A stretch of DNA of 35,878 nucleotides, from NCBI GenBank assembly GCA_026417575.1, contig JAOACZ010000205.1, positions 1 to 35,878 of the forward strand, written 5' to 3'. This document shows, piece by piece, positions 17,299 through 25,175 of this stretch (the first letter of the stretch is position 1; each line of letters starts with the position of its first letter). Under the pieces are notes generated by a model. It did no database searches. It was not told the origin of the DNA and worked only from the letters and a program-made list of their open reading frames with translations. The translations under genes were made by a program, and so were the position numbers. Source of the DNA: a bacterium. GTDB lineage: Bacteria > Auribacterota > UBA3054 > JAPLST01.

Positions 17299-18312
17299 TT
17301 ACGCATAAATGTCTTCATAAATCGTTTCCAGCCCGGGGGCTGGGCTTTGTTCCGCAAAGGTAATCGCGTCTCTGACAATCTGCTTCACGTCTTCATCGAT
17401 TGCATTGAAGAGTTTTTCATCACCCACGCGTTGTTCCAGCATATGTCTCTGCAAAATGAGGATGGGGTCCTGGCGTCGGTATTCCTCCACCTCCTCCTTT
17501 GTGCGATACTTCCCCGGGTCACTCATTGAGTGTCCTTTGTAGCGGTATGTCTTTGCTTCCAACAACGTTGGCTCACTCTCCTGCCGCGCTCGTGCTACCG
17601 CCTCATGCACTGCGGCGTAGACTGCAAGGACGTTCATCCCATCGACCTGCTTGCCCGGGATATTGTAAGAAACACCGTGTAACGACAAGTCATGCACTGC
17701 CGACACCCGCCGATAATCCGTCCCCATCCCGTACTGATTGTTCTCGCAAATGTATACCACTGGCAGTTTCCAAACCTTCGCTAAGTTCAAGCTCTCGTGA
17801 AACGCGCCTTGGTGTATAGCCCCATCGCCGAAAAAGCACAAAACGACGCCGTCCTCTTTCTTCATGCGTATCTTTAATCCGACACCGGTGGCGACCGGAA
17901 TATGCCCGCCCACTATACCATTTCCCCCGTACATATGATGGGCCACATCAAACAAGTGCATTGAGCCACCTTTCCCGCGTGAACATCCGGTTATCTTACC
18001 ATACAACTCCGCCATACAGACTCCAGGATCCATCCCGCACGCGAGCGCATGTCCGTGATCACGGTACGCAGTCAGTACGTAATCCTTGGTCAGATCCAAC
18101 GTCGCAATTGCGCCCACTGCAACCGCTTCTTGGCCAATGTATAAATGACAGAAGCCACCTATCTTTCGAAGACCGTACATTTGGGCAGATGCTTCTTCGA
18201 ACCGGCGAATCAACACCATCTGACGCAGCAGCCTCACCATCAAGTCAGCATCAATCTCAAGGCTGCCTTGTCGTTGATATCCGCCGGCGGTATCGTTTTT
18301 CTGTGTCGGCAT
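17299..18312 (-). CDS. pdhA: Pyruvate dehydrogenase E1 component, alpha subunit
   Basis: Thiamine-diphosphate-binding E1 subunit, 337 residues. The ThDP motif runs from GDGAIHQGAFHESLNLA to ENNQYGMGT; the active-site region RDHGHALACGMDP and GKGGSMHLFDVAHHMYGGNGIVGGH are also present, as is YRYKGHSMSDPGKYRTKEEV (phosphorylation-loop region of this family). GGGAGG lies 4 nt before the ATG. It begins 12 nt after the flavin split-barrel gene. PdhA and branched-chain E1 alpha are close relatives; the pdhA-pdhB-pdhC order and sequence style favour pyruvate or acetoin as substrate. Confidence 0.94.
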   Translation of the reverse strand: MPTQKNDTAGGYQRQGSLEIDADLMVRLLRQMVLIRRFEEASAQMYGLRKIGGFCHLYIGQEAVAVGAIATLDLTKDYVLTAYRDHGHALACGMDPGVCMAELYGKITGCSRGKGGSMHLFDVAHHMYGGNGIVGGHIPVATGVGLKIRMKKEDGVVLCFFGDGAIHQGAFHESLNLAKVWKLPVVYICENNQYGMGTDYRRVSAVHDLSLHGVSYNIPGKQVDGMNVLAVYAAVHEAVARARQESEPTLLEAKTYRYKGHSMSDPGKYRTKEEVEEYRRQDPILILQRHMLEQRVGDEKLFNAIDEDVKQIVRDAITFAEQSPAPGLETIYEDIYA

Positions 18313-18324
18313 GCGGCCTCCCGG

Positions 18325-18759
18325 TTAGAAAGTCACTGTCTCCTTCACGCCTTTCATCGGACAAAAGTAGGTGGCCTGTGTGATGCGCGTCTCTAATACT
18401 ACGAAGTCGCTCGATGGATTTACCTTCCAAAAAACAAACAAAATCTTGCCGATGGTCTCCACGATCTCGTTCTTCAATGCGGGATTATCAATCACTCTTA
18501 ACATGCCCTCCAGGGCACATATTTCCCGAAGTGACGGCGTCTGAATGAGCCACTGCACGCGGGGGTTTGCTTGCACATCGACAAGTTTGGCAAAGGCGGG
18601 CGACGTTACCGCATAAATGTATCCCGGTCGACCACGCAGCAGTGCTGGTGTCATCCAGCGCAAATGTGGTTGTCCATTGCTGCCTACCGTTCCCAGGACT
18701 CCTGCCTTTGCCTTGTTGAGTACTTCATCCAACTTGACGAGTAGCTCCTGTGTTGTCAT
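18325..18759 (-). CDS. Flavin split-barrel (pyridoxamine-phosphate-oxidase-like) protein
   Basis: A 144-residue protein of the PNPOx-like split-barrel family (general stress protein 26 type). The pattern AGVLGTVGSNGQPHLRWMTPALL, then YIYAVTSPAFAKLVDVQANPRVQWLIQTP, is typical. Members bind FMN or F420 and reduce small molecules, or have no assigned substrate. It is first in the pdh operon, 12 nt before pdhA, with a strong promoter upstream. Why it heads this operon is not known; a flavin-dependent redox role near pyruvate oxidation is speculation. Confidence 0.8.
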   Translation of the reverse strand: MTTQELLVKLDEVLNKAKAGVLGTVGSNGQPHLRWMTPALLRGRPGYIYAVTSPAFAKLVDVQANPRVQWLIQTPSLREICALEGMLRVIDNPALKNEIVETIGKILFVFWKVNPSSDFVVLETRITQATYFCPMKGVKETVTF

Positions 18760-18812
18760 AGGACACCCCCAAGGTTGTGGCCATCATTGCACGGCCTGTT
18801 ACATCCCCGCTC

Positions 18813-18841
18813 ATTGTATCACACACAGCTAGAGAAGTCAA
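18813..18841 (-). promoter_or_regulatory. Promoter of the pdh operon
   Basis: Minus strand TTGACT (18841-18836), a 17-bp spacer and TACAAT (18818-18813). The predicted leader is about 47 nt. It sits between the split-barrel gene and the end of folC. Confidence 0.75.
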
Positions 18842-18888
18842 GATAGAGGTGTTTAAGTTCCACAACTCCGGTTCTCCGCAATGTCCTA

Positions 18889-20271
18889 CTATTTGGCTCT
18901 TATTTCTACCGTATCATCAGCGCGAGCGTCCCTCGTTCCCCCTCGCCAGGCAGCCAGCACCTCTCCTACTAAGTAGCACGACCCTGTGATCACAAATCGT
19001 TCACGGCCTTGCCATTCTCTCAAAGCTTGTAGCAATTGCCCGACGTCACCGAACGTTCGCTCAACGGTGCAACCCCCGAGCGCGTGCGTAACTGCGCGTC
19101 GAAATACGTCCTCGGCCATCGCACGCTCGTTCCTCATGCGCACGTACCACACCCGTCTACACACTGTTTGTACCTCTCGTAGCATCGCCTCGACGTCCTT
19201 ATCGCCCATCACACTCATCACCAGTATCCAAGCTTCACGGCCGAACTCGCTCAGCGTTCGGGCAAGAGATGCCATTCCGTTCGCGTTGTGCGCGCAATCA
19301 ACTACTACGAATGGTCGTTTCTGAAGAATCTGAAAACGGCCAGGCCATTCCACCTCGGCAAGCCCTCTCCGCACGTGCTCGCGGTTGTGTGGTTTTGTCT
19401 GGGCTTGCAAAAACCAATTCCCGACTACAGCCGCCAATGCAGCATTCCTCGTTTGGTGTGCACCGCACAGTCCTATTTTGACTTGGTTCAGTTGCAGCGC
19501 GGGAATTCGTAACGCATACCTGCCTGGTTCGTAACGCTCTGCGTCGTACACAATCACGTTTCCAGCGAGCTTTCCGGGCAGTTCGTCGGCTTGGCAGACC
19601 AGATACAGTGGCGCGCCTCGCTCCTGACTTACTTTCTCAATTACGCGCAATGGTTCGTCTTCCACGACGCTCGTAAAGACTGGCACGCCTGCCTTGATGA
19701 TTCCTGCTTTTTCCGCAGCGATCATCGCGAGTGTGTTGCCCAACCATTGGCAGTGATCGTAGGAGATAGTGGTAATAACGCTGGCAGTCGATTGTACGGC
19801 ATTGGTGGCGTCAAGGCGTCCTCCCATTCCTGTTTCCCAGATCACTGCTTCACAGCCTTGCTGTGCAAAACAGCATGCAGCCATCGCAGTGACGATCTCA
19901 AAAAACGTTGCTTCTCCCGCCGGGAGGTTGCGTGATTGCGCACGTACGATTTTGGCCAGTTCGAGTGCCTGGTGCCATTGGATGGGGGTTCCATCCACGC
20001 GGATCCGTTCTGTAAAGTCGACTAAGTGTGGGGAGGTGTATAAGCCCGTGCGTAGTCCTGCGCGTCGCAGTATGGCGTCCAGCATCGCGGCCGTGCTTCC
20101 CTTCCCATTCGTTCCCGCGATGTGCAGAAAACGCAGCTGGTGATCTGGCGAACCAAGACGATCAAGTAACGCACGGATGCGCTCTAATCCTAGCTTTGTC
20201 CCAAAAGGGCGCAATGTGTAGAGATAGTCGAGCAACTCTCGATATGCTTGCTTATCCGACGCGCCAGTCAT
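18889..20271 (-). CDS. folC: Folylpolyglutamate synthase / dihydrofolate synthase
   Basis: Adds glutamate to folates and, in many bacteria, also makes dihydrofolate from dihydropteroate; cytosolic. The ATP loop GTNGKGST, then YTSPHLVDFTERIRVDG and the Mur-ligase-type central domain (GMGGRLDATNAV, ISYDHCQWLGNT, EKAGIIK) are all present. The longer frame opens at 20325, but ATG 20271 is chosen because MTGASDKQAYRELLDYLYTL matches the usual N-terminus and leaves only 20 bp of overlap with the upstream RmlD-like gene. It is last in the operon that begins at the TIGR04073 gene. One-carbon context: a corrinoid protein is encoded in the same operon. Confidence 0.93.
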   Translation of the reverse strand: MTGASDKQAYRELLDYLYTLRPFGTKLGLERIRALLDRLGSPDHQLRFLHIAGTNGKGSTAAMLDAILRRAGLRTGLYTSPHLVDFTERIRVDGTPIQWHQALELAKIVRAQSRNLPAGEATFFEIVTAMAACCFAQQGCEAVIWETGMGGRLDATNAVQSTASVITTISYDHCQWLGNTLAMIAAEKAGIIKAGVPVFTSVVEDEPLRVIEKVSQERGAPLYLVCQADELPGKLAGNVIVYDAERYEPGRYALRIPALQLNQVKIGLCGAHQTRNAALAAVVGNWFLQAQTKPHNREHVRRGLAEVEWPGRFQILQKRPFVVVDCAHNANGMASLARTLSEFGREAWILVMSVMGDKDVEAMLREVQTVCRRVWYVRMRNERAMAEDVFRRAVTHALGGCTVERTFGDVGQLLQALREWQGRERFVITGSCYLVGEVLAAWRGGTRDARADDTVEIRAK

Positions 20272-21142
20272 AACCGTCTCGCTGCATGGCTTCGCGCACC
20301 CATTTAAGTCCGCCCTCGAAGTCATGAAAGGGCGTCAGCCCAAGAGCATCATACCTGCTCATTTTTAGCTCACAATCGAGCGGACGGCGAGCTGCTTGCG
20401 TCAAACCCCCTGGCGCGCGCCGAAGGCCATTCATGGGCATCGCGAACACCTCTGCAATTTTGCACCATATTTCGTATCTCGTTAGCCGGCTTGGCCCACG
20501 CAAGTGAAAAATCCCGCGCTCTCCACGCTCCAGCAACGCGAGAATCGCCACAGCAACATCGTCGCTTAATGTCGGGTAGCGAGCTTGTCTGTCATCAAGC
20601 TCGTATGTTTCACCGCTCCGCAAGGCACTCAACACTTTGAGCACGAGGGAATCGTCGTCCGGCTGACTGTAGCCGTACTGCAGAGGGATGCGCACGACAA
20701 TCCATTCTCCTGCCTCGCGTGCGGCGTGTTCCCCTTCTGCTTTTGTTTTTCCGTAAACATTGAGAGGATTAACTGGGGCATCTTCGGCGTACGGTGGTGC
20801 ATTTCCATCAAATACGTAGTCTGTGGAAATGTAGACGAGGCAGGCGCTGTTAGACCGGCACCACGCGGCTAGTTGGCGTGTTGCCTCGACATGCAGGCGC
20901 CAGGCGTATTCTTTCTGACGTTCGCAGAGGTCCGGGTCACGCACAGCTGCTGCGTGAACGATCACGTCAGGCCGGAGTCGGTTTAACAACGCACGAACTT
21001 CCCCAGGGTTTGTCAGATCGCAGGCAAAAAAACGTCCGCCGCACGTGTTCGTGCGGCAGACACCGTAAACTTCACGCGTGGCACTCCACACTCGCCACGC
21101 TATCTTGCCAAAAAAACCGCTGGCCCCAGTCAACAGTATCAC
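20252..21142 (-). CDS. RmlD-like NAD(P)-dependent sugar nucleotide reductase
   Basis: A 296-residue extended short-chain dehydrogenase of the RmlD (dTDP-4-dehydrorhamnose reductase) family. The Rossmann loop is GASGFFGKIAW near the N-terminus; STDYVFDGNAPPYAEDAPVNPLNVYGKTKAEGE carries the catalytic Tyr-x-x-x-Lys (YGKTK). RmlD makes dTDP-rhamnose for envelope polysaccharides, but relatives (including MAT2B-like proteins) do other work, and no rmlA, rmlB or rmlC gene is here. The GTG start overlaps the secG stop (GTGA) with no Shine-Dalgarno, which indicates translational coupling. Confidence 0.82.
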   Translation of the reverse strand: MILLTGASGFFGKIAWRVWSATREVYGVCRTNTCGGRFFACDLTNPGEVRALLNRLRPDVIVHAAAVRDPDLCERQKEYAWRLHVEATRQLAAWCRSNSACLVYISTDYVFDGNAPPYAEDAPVNPLNVYGKTKAEGEHAAREAGEWIVVRIPLQYGYSQPDDDSLVLKVLSALRSGETYELDDRQARYPTLSDDVAVAILALLERGERGIFHLRGPSRLTRYEIWCKIAEVFAMPMNGLRRAPGGLTQAARRPLDCELKMSRYDALGLTPFHDFEGGLKWVREAMQRDGYDWRVG

Positions 21143-21567
21143 TGTGCCACGGCGTTGGTTTGTTCGCTCTGCTCCTCCTGTTGAGTTTCCTGCTTCTCCG
21201 GTCGTAGGTCTGCTTCAACCACGTCGTTGGTCGTGGCAGTCGCAGCTTGCCGCTCCTGTTCGGCTAGTGTCATCAGGGGCGCCCGCCCTCCCACAGCGCG
21301 CCGCACCCCACCGCTGAGGCCCCGCAAAATCGAGTCCCCGGCTCGCTTACTTTGCCAAGTAACCAGCAAACACAGGACCATGAATGCTATCGCGAACCAG
21401 CTCGTGGCCTTCGTCAAGACGTCACCCGCCCTGTTACCGAAGACCGCCTGCCCTTCTCCCATGCCAAACGCTCCGGATAGACCGTCACCGCGCCCTGATT
21501 GGATCAATACGACGCCAATCAGGCAAATGCTCACCAACACTAAGATGATGATCAACAGTGCGTACAT
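21139..21567 (-). CDS. secG: Protein translocase subunit SecG
   Basis: Small membrane subunit of the SecYEG channel. Two membrane helices: YALLIIILVLVSICLIGVVLIQ at the N-terminus and TSWFAIAFMVLCLLVTW around residues 55-71, with the conserved linker QSGRGDGLSGAFG and FGNRAGDVLTKAT between them. The C-terminal tail (to residue 142) is charged and longer than usual, as in several non-proteobacterial SecG proteins. ATG 21567 has AGAGG 8 nt upstream and is preferred to the in-frame GTG at 21576. It lies 11 nt after the corrinoid gene. Confidence 0.92.
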   Translation of the reverse strand: MYALLIIILVLVSICLIGVVLIQSGRGDGLSGAFGMGEGQAVFGNRAGDVLTKATSWFAIAFMVLCLLVTWQSKRAGDSILRGLSGGVRRAVGGRAPLMTLAEQERQAATATTNDVVEADLRPEKQETQQEEQSEQTNAVAQ

Positions 21568-21578
21568 AGGTCGCACCT

Positions 21579-22214
21579 CTAGTTGCGGAGCAACGATTTT
21601 GCTGCATCCACGGCGCTTGCGGCATCCGGTGCGTATCCATCGGCACCAATCTCGTCCGCGTAACTCTGTGTCACCGGCGCACCGCCGATCAGCGTTTTAA
21701 TTTTTCCTTTCAACCCTGCGGCTGCCAATGCGTCAATTACTTGTTTCATCGCTGGCATCGTTGTTGTCAACAGCGCCGACATCCCAATGATCGTCGCGCC
21801 ACTGTCCTGCGCCGCTTTAATGAACTTCTCCGCGGGGCAGTCAATGCCACAATCGATTACCTGAAATCCCGCACCTTCTAACATCATCGCGACCAAATTC
21901 TTCCCTATATCGTGTAAATCACCTTTCACGGTCCCGAGCACGACTTTGCCGATTGGCTGCACCCCCGCGGCGGCGAGCCTTGGCTTGAGTACCTCCATCC
22001 CCATTTTCATTGCCCGTGCGGCGATCAGCACTTCCGGGACGTATACCTCATTCTTCTTGAACCGTTCTCCCACGACGTTCATTCCTGCAATGAGCCCCTC
22101 GTTTAAGATCGTTGCCGGGGACAGCCCTTGCTCGAGGGCAGCCTGGACCAGCTCCTTGACCTTCGGCGCTTGCCCTTTGATCAAATTCTCTGCGATCTCA
22201 CTGGTGATAGACAT
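21579..22214 (-). CDS. Corrinoid (B12-binding) protein, MtbC/MtaC-like
   Basis: A 211-residue corrinoid protein of the methyltransferase-partner type. The helical cap domain (about 1-85, NEVYVPEVLIAARAMKMGMEVLKP) is followed by the Rossmann-like cobalamin domain. Its signature GDLHDIGKNL carries D-x-H-x-x-G at 99-104, with His101 as the lower cobalt ligand. Such proteins carry a methyl group between a substrate-specific methyltransferase and a folate or thiol acceptor. No methyltransferase or reactivating protein is in the window. AGGAG lies 7 nt before the ATG. It starts 24 nt after tRNA-Gln, with secG, an RmlD-like gene and folC downstream. Confidence 0.92.
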   Translation of the reverse strand: MSITSEIAENLIKGQAPKVKELVQAALEQGLSPATILNEGLIAGMNVVGERFKKNEVYVPEVLIAARAMKMGMEVLKPRLAAAGVQPIGKVVLGTVKGDLHDIGKNLVAMMLEGAGFQVIDCGIDCPAEKFIKAAQDSGATIIGMSALLTTTMPAMKQVIDALAAAGLKGKIKTLIGGAPVTQSYADEIGADGYAPDAASAVDAAKSLLRN

Positions 22215-22238
22215 CTGATGCTCCTGGTGTGAAATTTA

Positions 22239-22313
22239 TGGCTACCCCGCCTGGACTCGAACCAGGAAATAGGGTACCAAAAACCCTTGTGTTGCCAATT
22301 ACACTACGGGGTA
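22239..22313 (-). tRNA. tRNA-Gln (anticodon UUG)
   Basis: The minus strand folds into a full cloverleaf of 75 nt with encoded CCA. Acceptor UACCCCG pairs with CGGGGUA followed by G and CCA. The D stem is GUGU/ACAC; the anticodon stem AGGGU/ACCCU encloses loop UUUUGGU with anticodon UUG (22280-22278); the T arm is CCUGG-UUCGAGU-CCAGG. The U1-A72 pair is typical of tRNA-Gln. It sits 10 nt after the TIGR04073 gene and 24 nt before the corrinoid gene, so it is probably cut from a shared transcript. Confidence 0.95.
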
Positions 22314-22323
22314 CCTAGTTTCG

Positions 22324-22728
22324 TCACCGTTCTGAGCGATTCCAATTTTGCCACACGAAATACGGAAACGCGTAACGATCATAGATCGTATACGTGTCAT
22401 CCACCGTTCCAAACGTCGCCAGATCCATCGTCCCCGCCACTGCGCGCACGACCGTCAAGCCAAGCCCTTTGAACAATCCTTTCATGGGACCTACAACCGG
22501 GTTATCCATTGTCTCCACGTGCACGCAACGGGGTAACTCCACCCAACATGTCGCCGCATTTACGATTCCGCGCGTCATTTTGAATCCCCACTTTTCGAAC
22601 CATAAATCTGCGCTGCGTGCCTGGCGCATGACGTTGGCTTCGTCTTCGAGCGTGTTTGGGTCGACCGCCGCGTATATACTTGCCGTCAGTAGGACTACGC
22701 TTACTGTAATCATCCAAATTGTTTTCAT
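22324..22728 (-). CDS. Exosortase-associated protein, TIGR04073-like
   Basis: A 134-residue exported protein. Signal peptide at about 1-20 (ISVVLL-type hydrophobic core ending YAA). The mature part has WGFKMTRGIVNAATCWVELPRCV and NPVVGPMKGLFKGLGLTVVRAVAGTMDLATFG, which follow the pattern of TIGR04073 proteins (RGxxNxxTGWxELP, then GLxKGxxxTxxRxxxGxxDxxTF). That family occurs in genomes with exosortase and has no known biochemical function. AGGAG lies 7 nt before the ATG, and a strong promoter precedes the gene. The match is from memory of the family pattern and was not searched. Confidence 0.75.
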   Translation of the reverse strand: MKTIWMITVSVVLLTASIYAAVDPNTLEDEANVMRQARSADLWFEKWGFKMTRGIVNAATCWVELPRCVHVETMDNPVVGPMKGLFKGLGLTVVRAVAGTMDLATFGTVDDTYTIYDRYAFPYFVWQNWNRSER

Positions 22729-22761
22729 GCTTCTCTCCTGGGTTGGTTTTCCTGGTTAGTT

Positions 22762-22790
22762 ATTTTACTATATAGTTTCGTAACGGTCAA
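22762..22790 (-). promoter_or_regulatory. Promoter of the TIGR04073-tRNA-Gln-folC operon
   Basis: Minus strand TTGACC (22790-22785), a 17-bp spacer and TAAAAT (22767-22762). The -35 box overlaps the stop codon of the gspJ-like gene. The predicted leader is about 27 nt with AGGAG before the ATG. Confidence 0.75.
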
Positions 22791-23479
22791 CGTGCTTGCG
22801 GCAGATTGATTTCCACAGGAAACTCCTGGACATGGCTTAGTTTGGCCATATCCTCCACGTTGCGCTGCGCTTTTGCACGGCTTGTTGGAATAGCTTTCAA
22901 AACGATTTTAATCCGGCGGGGCATGGCATTACGCTGGATTGATTCCCAGTTTCCGGCGACCCAGCGACCGTGCTGACTGCTCCAGTAATATACTTTGAAG
23001 CCAATGATATTGAATGCGAACGGTTCTGCATAGGGCGGCTCAAAGGGAAACGCAGGCCAGTTCGGTGTGTTGTAATTCCACATATCGGTGGTCTTGTACA
23101 AACGCCACAGCTCGTACTTGTGCCATCCTGCCGGGTCTGGTCGTACCATGTAACCGATTTCCACCAAGCCGCGCTCGGTAGTGCAACCAAAGCGGAGCAC
23201 GCTTTGGTCCTTCGACAACTGGCGGATTTGGAAGTAGACTTGTTCTCCGTCAGGGCGGTTGTTGTTGATGATTGCCTGGGACAATTCACGGTGGAATTGC
23301 TCAGTTGCCGCGCGGATGCTTTGCATCATCTCAGCGTTTTCTTGTGTTTCGACCGTCATCCGCGTGGTTTGATCAAAGGCCACCATGATCGCGCTCATCA
23401 AAATTCCTAGAATCGCGATCGCGACGAGCACCTCGATCAGGGTAAATCCGGTCCTGCCTTTAGCGCCGCTTCTCCCCAT
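22787..23479 (-). CDS. GspJ-like pseudopilin
   Basis: A 230-residue protein with a prepilin leader: cleavage after G11 in TGFTLIEVLVAIAILGIL, Glu at +5. Large C-terminal domain rich in Trp, Tyr and Phe (for example KYELWRLYKTTDMWNY). Size and position as last of the cluster fit GspJ, a minor pseudopilin at the tip of the type II secretion pseudopilus. It overlaps the preceding gspI-like gene by 20 bp. No secretin, ATPase or platform gene is in the window, so a role in secretion, competence or another fibre is not settled. Confidence 0.8.
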   Translation of the reverse strand: MGRSGAKGRTGFTLIEVLVAIAILGILMSAIMVAFDQTTRMTVETQENAEMMQSIRAATEQFHRELSQAIINNNRPDGEQVYFQIRQLSKDQSVLRFGCTTERGLVEIGYMVRPDPAGWHKYELWRLYKTTDMWNYNTPNWPAFPFEPPYAEPFAFNIIGFKVYYWSSQHGRWVAGNWESIQRNAMPRRIKIVLKAIPTSRAKAQRNVEDMAKLSHVQEFPVEINLPQAR

Positions 23480-24059
23480 ACTTGACTGCCGGATAGGGAT
23501 TATGAACGCGAAACACTTGGCGCAAAAACGGCTTGTCCTTTTCCTCTTCCTTGACCAGTGACAAATCCAGCGGCGTTTTCTTTTCCGCGATTTGATCTCG
23601 CGTGTACACCTTAAACTCTACTTGGAAGAACACGCCTTTTACTCCTGTGGCCCCGATCTTCGTGTCGCCTTCCATGCCAATGTCGTAGACTGTGTACTGC
23701 CAAAAGTACTTGTCGTTTTCCTCAAACGGATACACTTCCGAATCGTACACCGGACCACTCCATTTCTTTTCCGCCATATACCGGGCAAATGCGCGATCGT
23801 GCTTCAAGTAACGGGCCGCAATGATCGCACTTGGATCTCCCTTGCCCGACATGTTTGGGTCACTCAGCTCGTACATGAGTTGATTCACCTTGGAGCGTAC
23901 GAGATTTGCAAGAATGGTCTTGTCGCGCGCCTCGCGGTACGCGTTCATTCCCACCGGGAAGATGGACAAGATACTCAACAGCCCGATCGAGAGAATGGCC
24001 ATCGCGGCCAAGACTTCAATCAGGCTAAAGCCTGTTTTCACTTGCTTGATCGTTCGCAT
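23460..24059 (-). CDS. GspI/PilV-like pseudopilin
   Basis: A 199-residue protein with the leader KTGFSLIEVLAAMAILSIGLL; cleavage would follow G10. The helix is followed by FPVGMNAYREARDKTILANLVRSKVNQLMYEL, resembling GspI and PilV N-terminal regions. A strong Shine-Dalgarno (GAGGTGAT) precedes the ATG. It follows the gspH-like gene by 51 nt and overlaps the gspJ-like gene. It is longer than typical GspI (about 120 residues), so its globular domain is expanded. Confidence 0.78.
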   Translation of the reverse strand: MRTIKQVKTGFSLIEVLAAMAILSIGLLSILSIFPVGMNAYREARDKTILANLVRSKVNQLMYELSDPNMSGKGDPSAIIAARYLKHDRAFARYMAEKKWSGPVYDSEVYPFEENDKYFWQYTVYDIGMEGDTKIGATGVKGVFFQVEFKVYTRDQIAEKKTPLDLSLVKEEEKDKPFLRQVFRVHNPYPAVKYGEKRR

Positions 24060-24110
24060 CGGATCACCTCATGTCATCGAGCTGCATCACGCGTTCGGCG
24101 GGAGCACGCA

Positions 24111-24677
24111 CTACCCTTTACTTGGTTCCTCGCTCTCTGCTTTTTTCTCCTCGCTCGCTGCTTCGGGGGCTACCTTCTCCAGTTCGCCGATCCTGACGAT
24201 CCCCGACGCCTTGTAGATCGTCAGCGTCAGCCGCCAGGGTTCGTTGCGTTCACTCACGTCAGTCAAGACAATCGGGTTAGACGTTGCATATGTGATGCCG
24301 CCCTCCGCGCTAAATTCAATCTCCTGCTCGCCTTCTAGTTCTACACCTTTCGGGAACAGGTAAGCCCTGTCGTACTCGCGGTCGTCGTCGTTGTCAAAAA
24401 TATTGTCCGAGCTGTCGACAATGACGAGCTTCCACTTTTTCAACGGCGTTTGCTGGATTCGGACGGCCATCTTCCGGCCTGTGGCAATCGAGCGGCTGCG
24501 GGCGAGCATGACTTTGTCGCGAAGAGTCTTGGCAGCCCCTTCAAATCGTACCTTTCTTCCCATCCCTTGCATCCCGAGCAGTGCGACAGACATCAGGATC
24601 CCGATAATTGCCACCACGGTCAGCAGCTCCATGAGCGTGAAGCCGCCCGGCTGCCTCTGTCGCGGATGCCCTTTCAT
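24111..24677 (-). CDS. GspH-like pseudopilin
   Basis: A 188-residue protein with leader QPGGFTLMELLTVVAIIGIL; cleavage after G12. Then AKTLRDKVMLARSRSIATGRKMAVRI, the pattern of GspH/FimT minor pseudopilins (LARSxAIxxxxxV). The C-terminus is acidic and lysine-rich (EKVAPEAASEEKKAESEEPSKG). It lies 3 nt after the second GspG-like gene, so the genes are surely co-transcribed. Confidence 0.82.
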   Translation of the reverse strand: MKGHPRQRQPGGFTLMELLTVVAIIGILMSVALLGMQGMGRKVRFEGAAKTLRDKVMLARSRSIATGRKMAVRIQQTPLKKWKLVIVDSSDNIFDNDDDREYDRAYLFPKGVELEGEQEIEFSAEGGITYATSNPIVLTDVSERNEPWRLTLTIYKASGIVRIGELEKVAPEAASEEKKAESEEPSKG

Positions 24678-24680
24678 TAT

Positions 24681-25175
24681 TCAGCGCCAGTTGTTGACGT
24701 CGTCTTTTTCGCCCTGATCATCGATCCCGTCCGGTCCTGGCGACCAAATATCGACGCTAAACTTATTTTTGACCGGCTTGCTCAAGCGAAATTGATACTT
24801 CTTTCCCCATGGATCCACGAGCGCTCGGTTGCGCTGCATAAACTCGTGTTGCTTTGGCTCAGTCTTTAAGTAAGGCCCGTGCCATTCTGGATCCTTTTGG
24901 TACTTCTCGTCCGGGGTGTCGGGATCGCTTGCGTAGCCTGTCAAATCGTTGCTCACCTGCTCTGGTGTGACGTCGTTCGGGTAAACGCCATAGTCTTTCT
25001 TATACATTGCCAGCGCCATCTCGATGTTGCGAATATCTGCTTTCGCCTTCGCTATTTTCACTTGCCGCATGATCATGGGTACACCAACCATTCCCATCCC
25101 CGCCAAGACGCCGATGATGGACATGACCACCAACAGCTCAATCAAGGTAAAGCCACGCCGTATGTCGCGCATCAT
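24681..25175 (-). CDS. GspG-like pseudopilin (second copy)
   Basis: A 164-residue GspG-family protein. Leader RRGFTLIELLVVMSIIGVLAG with cleavage after G8; then KADIRNIEMALAMYKKDYGVYPNDV, the usual major-pseudopilin helix, and DPWGKKYQFR followed by WSPGPDGIDD, which matches the GspG calcium-loop region. Its ATG overlaps the stop of the preceding GspG-like gene (ATGA). Two GspG-like proteins side by side are unusual for a classical type II secretion operon. Confidence 0.85.
   Translation of the reverse strand: MMRDIRRGFTLIELLVVMSIIGVLAGMGMVGVPMIMRQVKIAKAKADIRNIEMALAMYKKDYGVYPNDVTPEQVSNDLTGYASDPDTPDEKYQKDPEWHGPYLKTEPKQHEFMQRNRALVDPWGKKYQFRLSKPVKNKFSVDIWSPGPDGIDDQGEKDDVNNWR

Noticed and set aside
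20272-20325. Longer folC start at 20325
   Set aside because: It would overlap the RmlD-like gene by 74 bp, and the additional residues do not resemble FolC.
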